The notes under the pieces were generated by a model that saw only the letters and a list, made by a program, of their open reading frames with translations, was not told where the DNA came from and made no database searches. Below, one piece after another: positions 1 to 9,000 of a stretch of DNA of 64,000 nucleotides. The position numbers and the translations under genes were made by a program. Position 1 is the stretch's first letter; each line of letters opens with the position of its first letter. Source of the DNA: Campylobacter concisus (GTDB lineage Bacteria; Campylobacterota; Campylobacteria; Campylobacterales; Campylobacteraceae); NCBI RefSeq assembly GCF_003048775.2, contig NZ_CP049272.1:682001-746000 (forward strand), in the 5' to 3' direction.

Positions 1-1707
1 AAGCTTGAAGATGTTGATGGCAAGGTTCTTATTGAAAATTCTCAACAAACTGTTGTTAAAGATATTCCTGAGTGGTTTTACAAAATAGCCAAGTTTGAAG
101 CGCCAATAGCAGATAGCGAGATTATGACTGGCTGGGCAAAATTTGGCACGCTTTATGTTCAAGGCAGCACAGCACTAGCCTACAATGAGCTTTATACTAA
201 CTCAAAAAATATTTTTAATTTTCTTCTTCTAATGATAATTGTCACTCTCGTGGTGGCATATTTCGCTCTAAAAGCTATTTTTAGACCACTTATGAAGGTT
301 CAAGATCAGGCTGAGGCCATACTTGATAATAAATTTATTATTCAGAAAAGAATTCCATTTACAGCTGATCTTAAAAAAATGGTTCTAGCTATGAACTCTA
401 TGGTTAGCAAGGTAAAAGACATTTTTGAGAGAGAGGCAGCCACACTTAGTAAGTATCAAGAACTTTTATATAAAGATACAATGAGTGGTGCTAATAACAG
501 AAGATTTTTTCAAACTAAATTTAGTGAGTATCTAGCAAGTGAAGAATATTCAAGTGGTGTTGCTTTACTTGTTAGTTTTAAAGATCTAATAAATTTAAAA
601 AGTACGCTTGGCTTTGAAAAATGGCAAAGCGTTGTAATGAAAATAGCTCAAATTTTACAAGAAAAATCAATTCATAATGATAAAAATACAATTGTTGCAA
701 GGCTTAACGATAATGATTTCATCGTACTTTCGTATGGTAGAAATTCGTCAAATTTCTTGGCTCTATGTGATGAAATTATGAACGAGTTTAAAAAGCTTTA
801 TGCAAATTTTGCACTAAATGATAGCGAGTATCCAGTAAATGCTGCGATAGTAGAGTATTCACCAAATACTGATATCAAGACACTTCTTACTTCAGCTGAC
901 GTTACATTGGCTAGCTCAAGACTTGCTGGAAGCTTTACATATAAGGTATTTAATGAAAATCAAAATACTTTAGTGATTGGTAAAGAGAAGTATAAAGAGC
1001 TTATTTTTGACTCAATAAAAGAGGATGAATTTAAATTCGCAGCTCAAAAAGTGATTGATCTTAATTCAAATTTTGAGCAGTATGAGCTTTATTTGAGGCT
1101 TGTTGATAAAGATGGTGTATGGCGTATGGCCTCATATTTTATGCCGATGGTAAATGAGCTAAATCTAGGCGCGATGCTTGATCTTCACATCTTAAATAGG
1201 GTAGCTAGAATTTTACCGGAGAATATCTTACCAAGTGGCAACTTGGCCATAAATTTGGGAAAAGAGATATTAAACTCAGATGAAAATTTTTCAAAACTTG
1301 AAGCTACACTTAAAAGGATAAGTCAAATTTCAAAATATAAAAACTATATAGAAATTCCAAATAAAGACGATATTAGCATAGAAAGTATAGTTAAGCTTAC
1401 TAAAAAATTAAAAGAACTTGGCTTTGGATTTGGTTTTGACCACTTCGAGCTTAACGCAAAAGGTATCGAGAAACTAAAAGAATTTAACCCTGATTATGTA
1501 AAAATTCAGTCAAATGTCTTGATTGACTTCTTAAGTGATAAGTCAGGAGTAAACACAAAACAATCACTTGATGTTGTTTTAAGCTCAAAAGACATTATTT
1601 TGATAGCAATCGGCGTTGAAGGCGAAGAGCAGAAGAAAAAGCTAATCGATCTTGGCATTAAAAATATGCAAGGAATTTATATAGATGAAATTAAGAACAT
1701 TGGATGA
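1..1707 (+). CDS. lapD: LapD-like c-di-GMP receptor (degenerate GGDEF/EAL), 5' end outside window
   Basis: The frame is open from base 1, so the N-terminus is missing; the ATG at 124 is internal. What remains is the end of a periplasmic domain, one transmembrane segment (LLLMIIVTLVVAYFAL), a HAMP-like linker, a GGDEF-like domain and an EAL-like domain. The cyclase signature is replaced by NDNDF and the EAL motif is replaced by LRL (in YELYLRLVD), so neither catalytic centre looks functional. This is the pattern of LapD, an inner-membrane receptor that binds c-di-GMP through its dead EAL domain and controls a periplasmic protease (LapG) that cleaves a type I-secreted adhesin. The exporter gene begins three bases after the stop, which supports that role. 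The adhesin and LapG are not in the window. The domain architecture is seen; the LapD function is inferred. Confidence 0.8.
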   Translation, partial: KLEDVDGKVLIENSQQTVVKDIPEWFYKIAKFEAPIADSEIMTGWAKFGTLYVQGSTALAYNELYTNSKNIFNFLLLMIIVTLVVAYFALKAIFRPLMKVQDQAEAILDNKFIIQKRIPFTADLKKMVLAMNSMVSKVKDIFEREAATLSKYQELLYKDTMSGANNRRFFQTKFSEYLASEEYSSGVALLVSFKDLINLKSTLGFEKWQSVVMKIAQILQEKSIHNDKNTIVARLNDNDFIVLSYGRNSSNFLALCDEIMNEFKKLYANFALNDSEYPVNAAIVEYSPNTDIKTLLTSADVTLASSRLAGSFTYKVFNENQNTLVIGKEKYKELIFDSIKEDEFKFAAQKVIDLNSNFEQYELYLRLVDKDGVWRMASYFMPMVNELNLGAMLDLHILNRVARILPENILPSGNLAINLGKEILNSDENFSKLEATLKRISQISKYKNYIEIPNKDDISIESIVKLTKKLKELGFGFGFDHFELNAKGIEKLKEFNPDYVKIQSNVLIDFLSDKSGVNTKQSLDVVLSSKDIILIAIGVEGEEQKKKLIDLGIKNMQGIYIDEIKNIG

Positions 1708-1710
1708 TAG

Positions 1711-3849
1711 ATGCATAGTGATAAGATAAAAGATGAGCTGCTTCAATGTTTGGTTATTTTTACCAAGCTTCATAATAATCCATACAGTGCCGATGCTTTA
1801 ACTATTGGCTTGCCAGTAAAAGATGGCGATGAGATTGAGCTTTTTTCACTTAAAAGCTCAAGGTCTTTATTTTCTCGTGCTGCTTCTCGTGCTGGTTTTG
1901 CTTCTACCCTTGTAAGAAAAGATCTTGAACAAATCTCTCCTTTAGTTTTACCTTGCATTTTAATGCTTAGAGGCAAAAAAGCTTGCATCTTGCAATCTTT
2001 TAGTAAAGATAAAAAGACAGCAAATATCATAACACCAGAACTTTCAACTGGTACTAGCACAATAGAAATAAGTAAATTAAAAGAAGAATATTTAGGCTAT
2101 GCATACTATCTAAAGCGCGAGTTTGTTCCAGAGGATACTAGCTCAACAAAGCTAATTGATGCGGGCAATGACCACTGGTTTTGGGGAACTCTAAAACGTT
2201 CAAAAAAGATTTATTTTGATGTTGTTCTTGCAAGTTTTATTATAAATTTATTTGTTCTTGCTAGTCCGCTTTTTACGATGAATGTATATGACCGTGTCGT
2301 GCCAAATAATGCGGTTGAAACACTTTGGGTCTTAGCGCTTGGCGTAAGTGTAGTTTATGGCATAGATCTTTTTTTAAAATTTGTAAGATCATATTTTCTT
2401 GAGATTGCTGGCAAAAAGAGTGACATCATAATGAGCTCTATTTTATTTGAGCGTGTTATGGATATGAAATTTAGCAATAAACCAAAATCTGTTGGCTCAT
2501 TCGCTAGTAATCTAAAAGAGTTTGATACGGTTAGAAATTTCTTCTCATCAGCCTCATTGGCAGCCATTGTCGATCTTCCATTTGCAATCATTTTCTTGAT
2601 AGTTACTTATTTTATAGGAAGCTATATCGTACTCGTGCCAATTGTTATCATGATAGCTATTTTATGCTATACATTTTTTATAAAAGATCCACTTCAAAAT
2701 GCTATTAAAAGTACATTTGAGGCTTCGGCTATAAAAAATGGAATTTTAATAGAGAGCCTTAGTAGTCTTGAGACCATCAAAACTCTTGGTGCTAGCGGAC
2801 ATATACAGTGGAACTGGGAAGAGGCAACCGGTGAAATAGCAAATAGAAGCATTAAATCAAAAATTATCACAACTTCGATAACCACTGTTACATCTTTTTT
2901 AGTGCAATTAAATACTATTGCCATCATCGTTCTTGGTGTCTATATGATACAAGATACACACCTTACAATGGGTGGTCTTATCGCTGCGGTTATGCTTAGC
3001 TCTCGCGCTATCGCTCCTATGGGACAGGTGGCTTCACTAGCTGCAAATTTTGAGCAGACAAAAACAGCCTATCAAAGTCTTAGTAAGATTATGCAAATGC
3101 CTGTTGAAAGGCCAGAAGGTAAAAAATTTGTTAGAAGAAATTCTTTTGATGGAAAGATCGAGTTTAAGAATGTAAGCTTTACATATCCAGATACCACAAA
3201 AGGTTCGCTTGATAGGATAAATTTTGTTATTCAGCCAGGTGAAAAAGTTGGCATTATAGGCAAAAATGGCTCTGGAAAAACTACTTTACAAAAGCTTATT
3301 TTGGGACTTTACTCACCAACTGAAGGCTCAGTTTTGATTGATGGAATAGATATTAATCAAATCGATCCAGCCGATCTTAGGCGAAACATCGGCTACGTTC
3401 CACAAGATGTTGTGCTTTTTAAAGGAACGGTTAGAGAAAATATTGTTCAAAAAGCACCATATGTTGATGATATCCAGATTATAAAAGCAGCTAAGGTAAG
3501 CGGAGTTGATGAATATGTAAATGCTCATCCACTTGGATTTGATATGCCAGTCTTTGAAAGAGGCGATGGCATAAGTGGTGGACAGCGTCAAAGCATAGCT
3601 GTGGCTAGGGCATTTTTGCTAGATAGTCCTATTATTTTGCTTGATGAGCCAACAAATTCTCTTGATAATACGGTTGAAAATAAGTTAAAAATAAATTTAA
3701 AGACAAATACAGCAAATAAAACGATGCTGCTTGTCACACATAGGACGTCGATGCTAGATCTTGTTGATAGACTTATAGTTATGGACAATGGCAAAATTTT
3801 ATTGGACGGACCAAGAGATGAAGTTTTAGCAAGACTTAGTGGGAAGTGA
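1711..3849 (+). CDS. lapB: Type I secretion ABC transporter with C39-like domain (LapB type)
   Basis: Inner-membrane ATPase of a type I secretion system, 712 residues. Residues 1 to about 135 form a peptidase-C39-like domain. Its start (DELLQCLVIFTKLHNNP) resembles the LapB/RTX-exporter subfamily, where this domain binds substrate and does not cleave it. A six-helix transmembrane domain follows (about 165-440), then an ABC ATPase with Walker A GKNGSGKTTL, signature ISGGQRQ and Walker B IILLDEPT. Substrates of this family are large RTX adhesins or toxins with a C-terminal signal. The gene sits 3 bp after the LapD-like gene and 2 bp before the membrane fusion protein, so all three are almost certainly one transcript. 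The outer-membrane TolC partner is not present here. Confidence 0.9.
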   Translation: MHSDKIKDELLQCLVIFTKLHNNPYSADALTIGLPVKDGDEIELFSLKSSRSLFSRAASRAGFASTLVRKDLEQISPLVLPCILMLRGKKACILQSFSKDKKTANIITPELSTGTSTIEISKLKEEYLGYAYYLKREFVPEDTSSTKLIDAGNDHWFWGTLKRSKKIYFDVVLASFIINLFVLASPLFTMNVYDRVVPNNAVETLWVLALGVSVVYGIDLFLKFVRSYFLEIAGKKSDIIMSSILFERVMDMKFSNKPKSVGSFASNLKEFDTVRNFFSSASLAAIVDLPFAIIFLIVTYFIGSYIVLVPIVIMIAILCYTFFIKDPLQNAIKSTFEASAIKNGILIESLSSLETIKTLGASGHIQWNWEEATGEIANRSIKSKIITTSITTVTSFLVQLNTIAIIVLGVYMIQDTHLTMGGLIAAVMLSSRAIAPMGQVASLAANFEQTKTAYQSLSKIMQMPVERPEGKKFVRRNSFDGKIEFKNVSFTYPDTTKGSLDRINFVIQPGEKVGIIGKNGSGKTTLQKLILGLYSPTEGSVLIDGIDINQIDPADLRRNIGYVPQDVVLFKGTVRENIVQKAPYVDDIQIIKAAKVSGVDEYVNAHPLGFDMPVFERGDGISGGQRQSIAVARAFLLDSPIILLDEPTNSLDNTVENKLKINLKTNTANKTMLLVTHRTSMLDLVDRLIVMDNGKILLDGPRDEVLARLSGK

Positions 3850-3851
3850 TC

Positions 3852-5318
3852 ATGCAAGAAGATATCAAGAATAAACAAAATGAAAATCCAAAAACTGAAA
3901 AAAGATTAATTTCAGAAAATAGCATAAAAGAACAAGAGGAAGCTAGTAATAAAATTTTAAATAGCGTAGATGATATAAAGTCTAATCTTCAAACAAAAAA
4001 TTATGATGCTTATGATTTGAAATTTATGTCAAGTCTTTCTGAGGCTGTTTTGGCTAAAGCCCCATCAACATCTAAAAAGATACTCTATACAGTTGCTATA
4101 ACTATGTTTTGGCTTCTTATTTGGGCTTCCTGGGCACAAATAGATGAGATCACAAGAGGTAGTGGTAAGATCATCCCGTCTGGAAAAAACCAAGCGATAC
4201 AAAATCTTGAAGGCGGTATAGTCGATCAAATTTTTGTAAAAGAGGGCGATGAAGTCAAGAAAGATCAAATTCTAATAAGGCTAGATAATAAAAATTTTAC
4301 GAGTAGTTATGGTGAGTCAAAACTAAGACTTGACGAACTTCAAGCAAAATTTATGAGACTTGATGCTGAGGCGAATGATAAGGAATTTGACTATGACGAA
4401 GCTAGAGATGCAAACAATAGCAAGGCCATAAGATATGAGCTAAGTTTACATAATTCAAATATTGATCACCTAAATGAACAGATAGGAATTTTAACAGAGC
4501 AAATTCATCAACGCCAGAGTGAATTGGTCGAACTAAAAAATAAAATTTCTCAAACTCAGAATAGCTATAACCTTGTTCTAAAAGAAAAGGCCATTATGGA
4601 GCCAATCTTTAAAAAAGGTCTTGTTAGTGAGGTCGAATACATTCAGCTTCAAAGGCGCGTAAATGATCTAAGAGGTGAGCTTGATGCAGCCGTTCTTGCC
4701 GTACCAAGAGTTGAATCAACTATAAAAGAAGCGAAAAATAAGATCGAAGAAGCAAAACTTGCTTTTAAAAATAATGCAAAAAAAGAGCTAAATGAAGTTT
4801 CAGCAGAGATCGCAAGGATAAATGAATCACAAATCAGTCTAAGCGATAGAGTAGAAAGAACATATGTAAGATCTCCAGTAAATGGTATTGTCAGCAAAAT
4901 GATGGTTCATACCGTATCAGGAGTTATCAAGCCTGGCGAAAATATTGCCGAGATCGTTCCTATTGAGGATAAATTGGTTGCTGAAGTAAAAGTAAAACCA
5001 GCTGATGTTGCATTTTTGAGGCCTGGGCTTGATACGATGGTTAAATTTACGGCCTACGATTTTAGTATTTACGGTGGTTTAAAAGGCAAAGTAACGCAGA
5101 TTAGTGCCGATACGGAGACTAATGAAAAAACGGGCGAGAGCTATTATTTGGTCAGGATAGAAACTGAGAAAAATTATCTTGGTAGCGAAGAAAAGCCACT
5201 TAGGATAAAAGTTGGTATGATAGTTTCAGCTGATATCATTACCGGTAAAAAGACAATACTTGATTATTTATTAAAGCCTATTTTAAAGGCAAAACAAAAT
5301 GCCTTAACGGAGAGGTAA
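3852..5318 (+). CDS. lapC: HlyD-family membrane fusion protein of the type I secretion system
   Basis: Periplasmic adaptor joining the ABC exporter to a TolC-like channel, about 488 residues. It has a cytoplasmic N-terminal tail of roughly 75 residues, one membrane helix (ILYTVAITMFWLLIWASWA), a biotinyl/lipoyl-like half motif (NLEGGIVDQIFVKEGDEV), a long coiled coil (about 150-330), the second half motif (YVRSPVNGIVSKM) and a beta-barrel C-terminus. Length and order fit the HlyD/LapC family. A GTG at 3846 would also open the frame, but the ATG at 3852 has GGGAAG at a normal distance, so I chose that. The stop overlaps the next start in a TAATG junction. Confidence 0.9.
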   Translation: MQEDIKNKQNENPKTEKRLISENSIKEQEEASNKILNSVDDIKSNLQTKNYDAYDLKFMSSLSEAVLAKAPSTSKKILYTVAITMFWLLIWASWAQIDEITRGSGKIIPSGKNQAIQNLEGGIVDQIFVKEGDEVKKDQILIRLDNKNFTSSYGESKLRLDELQAKFMRLDAEANDKEFDYDEARDANNSKAIRYELSLHNSNIDHLNEQIGILTEQIHQRQSELVELKNKISQTQNSYNLVLKEKAIMEPIFKKGLVSEVEYIQLQRRVNDLRGELDAAVLAVPRVESTIKEAKNKIEEAKLAFKNNAKKELNEVSAEIARINESQISLSDRVERTYVRSPVNGIVSKMMVHTVSGVIKPGENIAEIVPIEDKLVAEVKVKPADVAFLRPGLDTMVKFTAYDFSIYGGLKGKVTQISADTETNEKTGESYYLVRIETEKNYLGSEEKPLRIKVGMIVSADIITGKKTILDYLLKPILKAKQNALTER

Positions 5319-5521
5319 TGGGTAAGATCGCTTTTTATGATAAGAAATTTAGTGAATATGAGATTGAAAAATTTCAAAATTTACAAAATTTCTACCTCAT
5401 AAAAGATGATCATTCCTGCGATATAGTTAATGATGAAATTGAACGATTTAAATTTAGTGATTGTGAAATGGAATTTTTACAATTAGTAGATGTTGCTAGT
5501 AGACATAAAAAAACTATTTGA
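5318..5521 (+). CDS. Small hypothetical protein coupled to the type I secretion genes
   Basis: A 67-residue ORF whose ATG shares a base with the stop codon of the membrane fusion gene (TAATG), with GAGAGG just upstream; this suggests translational coupling. The product is acidic, without a signal peptide or membrane helix, and is rich in Phe, Glu and Asp. I recognise no family. Its short length and the second small ORF after it leave open that both are remnants of a larger accessory gene, for example a peptide-modifying or regulatory protein. Coupling argues that at least this one is expressed. Confidence 0.5.
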   Translation: MGKIAFYDKKFSEYEIEKFQNLQNFYLIKDDHSCDIVNDEIERFKFSDCEMEFLQLVDVASRHKKTI

Positions 5522-5591
5522 AAAATATAAAAATTCAAGATGATATAGTAAGAAATATTAAAAATTTTTAATAAAAGGCTATGACCAGAGT

Positions 5592-5792
5592 TTGGATAAA
5601 TTTGACTTTGATCCCGAATTTTTAAATTTAAATATCCCTTATAAATATGCTATATCACAAGATTTTTTTGAAATGACTATTTTTTTAGAAGAAAAAAATC
5701 CTCAGTGGTTACTAAATTTTTTTCTCATCAATAGATTACAAGATACACAAAAAAATGGCGAAAGTCGTCATATAGAATTTTTTTATAAATAA
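5592..5792 (+). CDS. Small hypothetical ORF, possibly a gene remnant
   Basis: A 66-residue frame with no ATG. The first usable start is TTG at 5592, with AAAGG about 13 bases upstream; the frame itself is open from 5562. The product is acidic and aromatic-rich with no membrane helix or motif I recognise. It lies in a different frame from the preceding 67-residue ORF, and a stop at 5559-5561 in this frame means one single-base frameshift cannot join them. It may be a small real gene or part of a decayed one between the secretion genes and the LuxR-type regulator. Confidence 0.3.
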   Translation: MDKFDFDPEFLNLNIPYKYAISQDFFEMTIFLEEKNPQWLLNFFLINRLQDTQKNGESRHIEFFYK

Positions 5793-5837
5793 TAAAAAAT
5801 TTATGAAAGAATCATATAAATAATCCAAGGAAAGGTA

Positions 5838-6476
5838 ATGCAAGTTATTTTATTTACACAAAATAGTGCATTAAACAATATTTGGAGAAGCTATTTTACT
5901 GGCAATAGCGATGTGAAATTTATACATAATAGAAAAGAGTTTTTTTCTCATATAAATGATGATGTTGATATTATAGGTATTGATATTGATGTTTTTAAAG
6001 ATAATATTGATGATGTTATAAAAAATATAATTGAAAATTCCCCAAATATAAAAATACTCATACTCTCAAATAGGCCAACGATAAACGAAGGCAAGCACCT
6101 GCTTACGCTTGGAATCAAGGGCTATGCAAATTCTCATATGAGGAAGACTCACTTTGAAGATGCTTTTGAAACTATTTTTAATGGAAATATATGGCTTTAC
6201 CAAGAATTTGTTCAGGCAATGATTAGTGAGCTAACTGGCTCATATATTAATAGTGAAAGTGAAAAGGTAGACAAAAAGACCGATCTCTCTGAGCTTAGTT
6301 CAAGGGAGAGAGAAATTGCAGATTTAATCTATCAGGGTCTAACAAATAATGAAATTTCAGAAAAAACAGGTATTACACTAAGGACGGTCAAAGCACATAC
6401 AAGCTCGATTTATAGTAAGCTAAATGTAAAGGATAGAATAGGGCTTGTGCTTTTAATGAAGCAGCTTGACGCATAA
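5838..6476 (+). CDS. LuxR/NarL-family transcriptional regulator with atypical receiver
   Basis: A 212-residue protein with an N-terminal receiver-like fold (about 1-120) and a C-terminal LuxR-type helix-turn-helix (about 150-210: LSSREREIADLIYQGLTNNE, then TGITLRTVKAHTSSIYSKL). The receiver keeps an aspartate in the phosphoacceptor strand (D49, in IGIDID) but lacks the acidic pair after strand 1 (TQN there) and the conserved lysine (YANS there). It may therefore not be phosphorylated normally, as in the CsgD/VpsT group. ATG follows AAGGAAAGG. Being last in the T1SS locus on the same strand, it plausibly controls the adhesin or its export. No histidine kinase is adjacent. Confidence 0.75.
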   Translation: MQVILFTQNSALNNIWRSYFTGNSDVKFIHNRKEFFSHINDDVDIIGIDIDVFKDNIDDVIKNIIENSPNIKILILSNRPTINEGKHLLTLGIKGYANSHMRKTHFEDAFETIFNGNIWLYQEFVQAMISELTGSYINSESEKVDKKTDLSELSSREREIADLIYQGLTNNEISEKTGITLRTVKAHTSSIYSKLNVKDRIGLVLLMKQLDA

Positions 6477-6616
6477 AGTCTTGATTTATTTTTGTGATAA
6501 ATTTAAGGCCCTTCTTCAAAAACTATAAATTTTTATACATGCGCCCATAAGAAATACATACATAACTTTTACTAGCTGAAGAATACAATAAATATAAAAT
6601 TTTCAAATAAAAAATG

Positions 6617-6652
6617 ATTTGCTAAAATCTTAAATAAAAAATTCTAGCAAAT
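6617..6652. terminator. Inverted repeat between convergent genes, candidate bidirectional terminator
   Basis: ATTTGCTA at 6617-6624 is matched by TAGCAAAT at 6645-6652. It lies between the LuxR-type gene (plus) and the small coiled-coil gene (minus) in AT-rich sequence. The loop is 20 bases, so it is a weak terminator by shape; position is the main support. Confidence 0.4.
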
Positions 6653-6684
6653 TTATTAATAGCCGAGATAAGAAACCAGAAGCT

Positions 6685-6933
6685 TTAGTCTTCCAAATCG
6701 ATATCTACTTTTTCAACATTTGTTATGATGTCTTTTGTATTTTTTTCGATATCGTGTTTATTTTTTTCAATAAGCGATCTATTTTGTCCAATCAAATCCC
6801 TATTTTCTTTAATGCCATCACTATTTTGTTCAATTAATTTGCTAAGAGTTGATATTCTTTTCTCATAACGTATCATTAGAAAATAAATTACATAAATTAG
6901 TAATAAAATTATCGCCCAAGGTAAAAATTGCAT
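6685..6933 (-). CDS. Small membrane-anchored protein with Ile/Asn heptad coiled coil
   Basis: An 82-residue protein with one N-terminal membrane helix (about residues 3-21) followed by a very regular coiled coil. Isoleucine recurs at 34, 41, 48, 55, 62 and 69 and asparagine at 37, 44, 51, 58, 65 and 72, giving exact seven-residue repeats of the form IxxNxxx. This places Asn in every d position, an arrangement known from trimeric coiled coils such as stalks of trimeric autotransporters. AAGGAC precedes the ATG, and a TATAAT lies on the minus strand at 6959-6964. It is monocistronic and opposes the secretion locus. The function is unknown; a trimeric inner-membrane protein is my inference. Confidence 0.65.
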   Translation of the reverse strand: MQFLPWAIILLLIYVIYFLMIRYEKRISTLSKLIEQNSDGIKENRDLIGQNRSLIEKNKHDIEKNTKDIITNVEKVDIDLED

Positions 6934-6958
6934 ATTAAGTCCTTATATATTTTTTGTA

Positions 6959-6964
6959 ATTATA
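6959..6964 (-). promoter_or_regulatory. Candidate -10 box for the small coiled-coil gene
   Basis: Reads TATAAT on the minus strand, about 25 bases before the start codon at 6933, with an AT-rich upstream stretch and no clear -35. Campylobacter sigma-70 promoters often lack a -35, which fits. Confidence 0.45.
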
Positions 6965-7120
6965 GAAATTTTAGCTTTTAAAAAAAATAAAACTATAAAA
7001 ATTATACATATTTTATAAATACTTAATGATGCGTTACGGATTTAAATGTAATAAAAATTTGTATTCTTAAACGGTTATATTTTATGATTTTAATTTTTAT
7101 GAAAATTTTTTAAATTTCCC

Positions 7121-7149
7121 TTGACTTTTACCTTGTTTTGATATATAAT
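7121..7149 (+). promoter_or_regulatory. Sigma-70 promoter of the tRNA-tuf operon
   Basis: TTGACT (7121-7126) and TATAAT (7144-7149) are separated by exactly 17 bases. Transcription would begin near 7156, about 14 bases before the first tRNA. This is the best sigma-70 promoter seen in the window and suits a highly expressed tRNA/EF-Tu transcript. Confidence 0.85.
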
Positions 7150-7169
7150 TGCCACTTCACAAAACAGGT

Positions 7170-7245
7170 GCTGGTGTAGCTCAGTTGGTAGAGCTACTGC
7201 CTTGTAAGCAGTGGGTCGGCGGTTCAAGTCCGTTCACCAGCTCCA
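7170..7245 (+). tRNA. tRNA-Thr (UGU)
   Basis: 76-base cloverleaf with acceptor stem GCTGGTG/CACCAGC, anticodon loop CTTGTAA giving TGT, T-arm GGTTCAAGTCC and encoded CCA. It is the first gene of the tRNA-tuf cluster. Confidence 0.97.
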
Positions 7246-7298
7246 TTTTTGTAACAGTGTTTGACCAGAAAATACCAAAATAGTTTATTAATGTTTAA

Positions 7299-7383
<85 letters not shown>

Positions 7384-7390
7384 TTGTTAT

Positions 7391-7467
7391 GCGGGAGTAG
7401 CTCAGTTGGCTAGAGCATCAGCCTTCCAAGCTGAGGGTCGCGGGTTCGAGCCCCGTTTCCCGCTCCA
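7391..7467 (+). tRNA. tRNA-Gly (UCC)
   Basis: 77 bases, acceptor stem GCGGGAG paired with TTCCCGC (one G-T pair), anticodon loop CTTCCAA giving TCC, encoded CCA. It starts 7 bases after tRNA-Tyr. Confidence 0.97.
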
Positions 7468-7593
7468 AAATTTGGGAAAATAAACTGGGAGCTGTATCTA
7501 GATTTTACTAAACACAGTTATTCCTTACTTTATTTTCAAAATTTTTAGTTGTTTGTATTATTTAATTGGAATCATCTCTGCCAAGCGTTTTTC

Positions 7594-7668
<75 letters not shown>

Positions 7669-7743
7669 CTGGTTAAATATGATTTTATTATGATTATACA
7701 AATTTGGTAAGAAAAAAGACATATATCACATACGGAGGAAAAG

Positions 7744-8943
7744 ATGGCTAAAGAAAAATTTTCACGCAACAAGCCGCACGTAAACATAGGTACTATTGGT
7801 CACGTAGATCATGGTAAAACTACATTAACAGCTGCAATATCTGCAGTTCTTTCACGCAAGGGACTTGCTGAGCTAAAAGATTATGATAATATTGATAATG
7901 CTCCAGAAGAAAAAGAGCGTGGTATTACAATTGCTACTTCACATATTGAGTACGAGACAGAGAAACGCCACTATGCTCACGTTGACTGCCCTGGTCACGC
8001 CGACTATGTAAAAAATATGATTACAGGTGCTGCACAAATGGATGGAGCTATTCTGGTTGTTTCTGCGGCTGATGGTCCAATGCCACAAACTAGAGAGCAC
8101 ATTTTGCTATCACGCCAAGTTGGTGTTCCATACATTGTTGTTTTCATGAACAAGGCCGATATGGTTGATGATGCTGAGTTACTTGAATTGGTTGAAATGG
8201 AAATCCGCGAATTACTTAATGAGTATAATTTTCCAGGCGATGATACACCTATTGTTTCTGGTTCAGCGCTTAAAGCTCTTGAAGAGGCAAAAGCTGGTCA
8301 AGATGGTGAATGGTCGGCAAAAATTATGGAATTAATGGATGCAGTTGATAGCTATATTCCAACTCCAGTTCGTGCGACAGATAAAGACCTTCTTATGCCG
8401 ATTGAAGATGTTTTTTCGATTTCAGGTCGTGGTACAGTTGTAACTGGTAGAATCGAAAAAGGTGTTATTAAGGTTGGTGATACAATTGAAATTGTTGGTA
8501 TTAAGCCAACTCAAACAACAACAGTTACTGGTGTTGAAATGTTTAGAAAAGAGATGGATCAAGGCGAAGCTGGTGATAATGTTGGCGTTCTTCTCCGTGG
8601 TACTAAGAAAGAGGATGTTGAGCGTGGTATGGTTCTTTGCAAGCCTAAATCAATTACCCCTCATACAAAATTTGAAGGCGAAGTCTATATCTTGACAAAA
8701 GAAGAAGGTGGTCGTCATACTCCTTTCTTTAATAACTATAGACCACAATTCTATGTAAGAACAACTGATGTTACTGGTTCAATTACGCTTCCAGAAGGAA
8801 CAGAGATGGTTATGCCAGGTGATAATGTAAGAATTTCAGTCGAGTTGATTGCTCCAGTAGCACTTGAGGAAGGTACTCGTTTTGCTATCCGTGAAGGTGG
8901 TAGAACTGTTGGTTCAGGTGTTGTTTCAAAAATACTTGGTTAA
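7744..8943 (+). CDS. tuf: Translation elongation factor Tu
   Basis: EF-Tu, 399 residues, delivers aminoacyl-tRNA to the ribosome as a GTP complex. The P-loop [10 protein letters not shown] (residues 19-28), switch motif [22 protein letters not shown] and NKAD guanine-binding motif are intact, followed by beta-barrel domains 2 and 3 and the usual C-terminal GVVSKILG. The ATG follows ACGGAGG. It is the last gene of the tRNA operon and probably the only tuf copy, as in other Campylobacter, though that cannot be checked here. A hairpin follows the stop. Confidence 0.99.
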   Translation: MAKEKFSRNKPHVNIGTIGHVDHGKTTLTAAISAVLSRKGLAELKDYDNIDNAPEEKERGITIATSHIEYETEKRHYAHVDCPGHADYVKNMITGAAQMDGAILVVSAADGPMPQTREHILLSRQVGVPYIVVFMNKADMVDDAELLELVEMEIRELLNEYNFPGDDTPIVSGSALKALEEAKAGQDGEWSAKIMELMDAVDSYIPTPVRATDKDLLMPIEDVFSISGRGTVVTGRIEKGVIKVGDTIEIVGIKPTQTTTVTGVEMFRKEMDQGEAGDNVGVLLRGTKKEDVERGMVLCKPKSITPHTKFEGEVYILTKEEGGRHTPFFNNYRPQFYVRTTDVTGSITLPEGTEMVMPGDNVRISVELIAPVALEEGTRFAIREGGRTVGSGVVSKILG

Positions 8944-8958
8944 TTTATAAAAATTTGT

Positions 8959-8980
8959 CAAAGGGAGAATATTCCCTTTG
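8959..8980 (+). terminator. Hairpin between tuf and rpmG
   Basis: Perfect 8-bp stem CAAAGGGA/TCCCTTTG with loop GAATAT, 16 bases after the tuf stop. No T-run follows, so it is likely a partial terminator or an mRNA-stabilising/processing hairpin that lets rpmG-secE-nusG be read from upstream. Confidence 0.6.
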
Positions 8981-9000
8981 ATATTTTGAAAAGGACTTAT

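Noticed and set aside
5318-5792. One frameshifted gene made of the two small ORFs
   Set aside because: The second frame has a stop at 5559-5561 after the first ORF ends at 5521, so one indel cannot join them; kept as two low-confidence ORFs.
6718-6834. CRISPR or DNA minisatellite in the small coiled-coil gene
   Set aside because: The 21-base periodicity is a protein heptad pattern with diverged nucleotides, without spacers or exact repeats.
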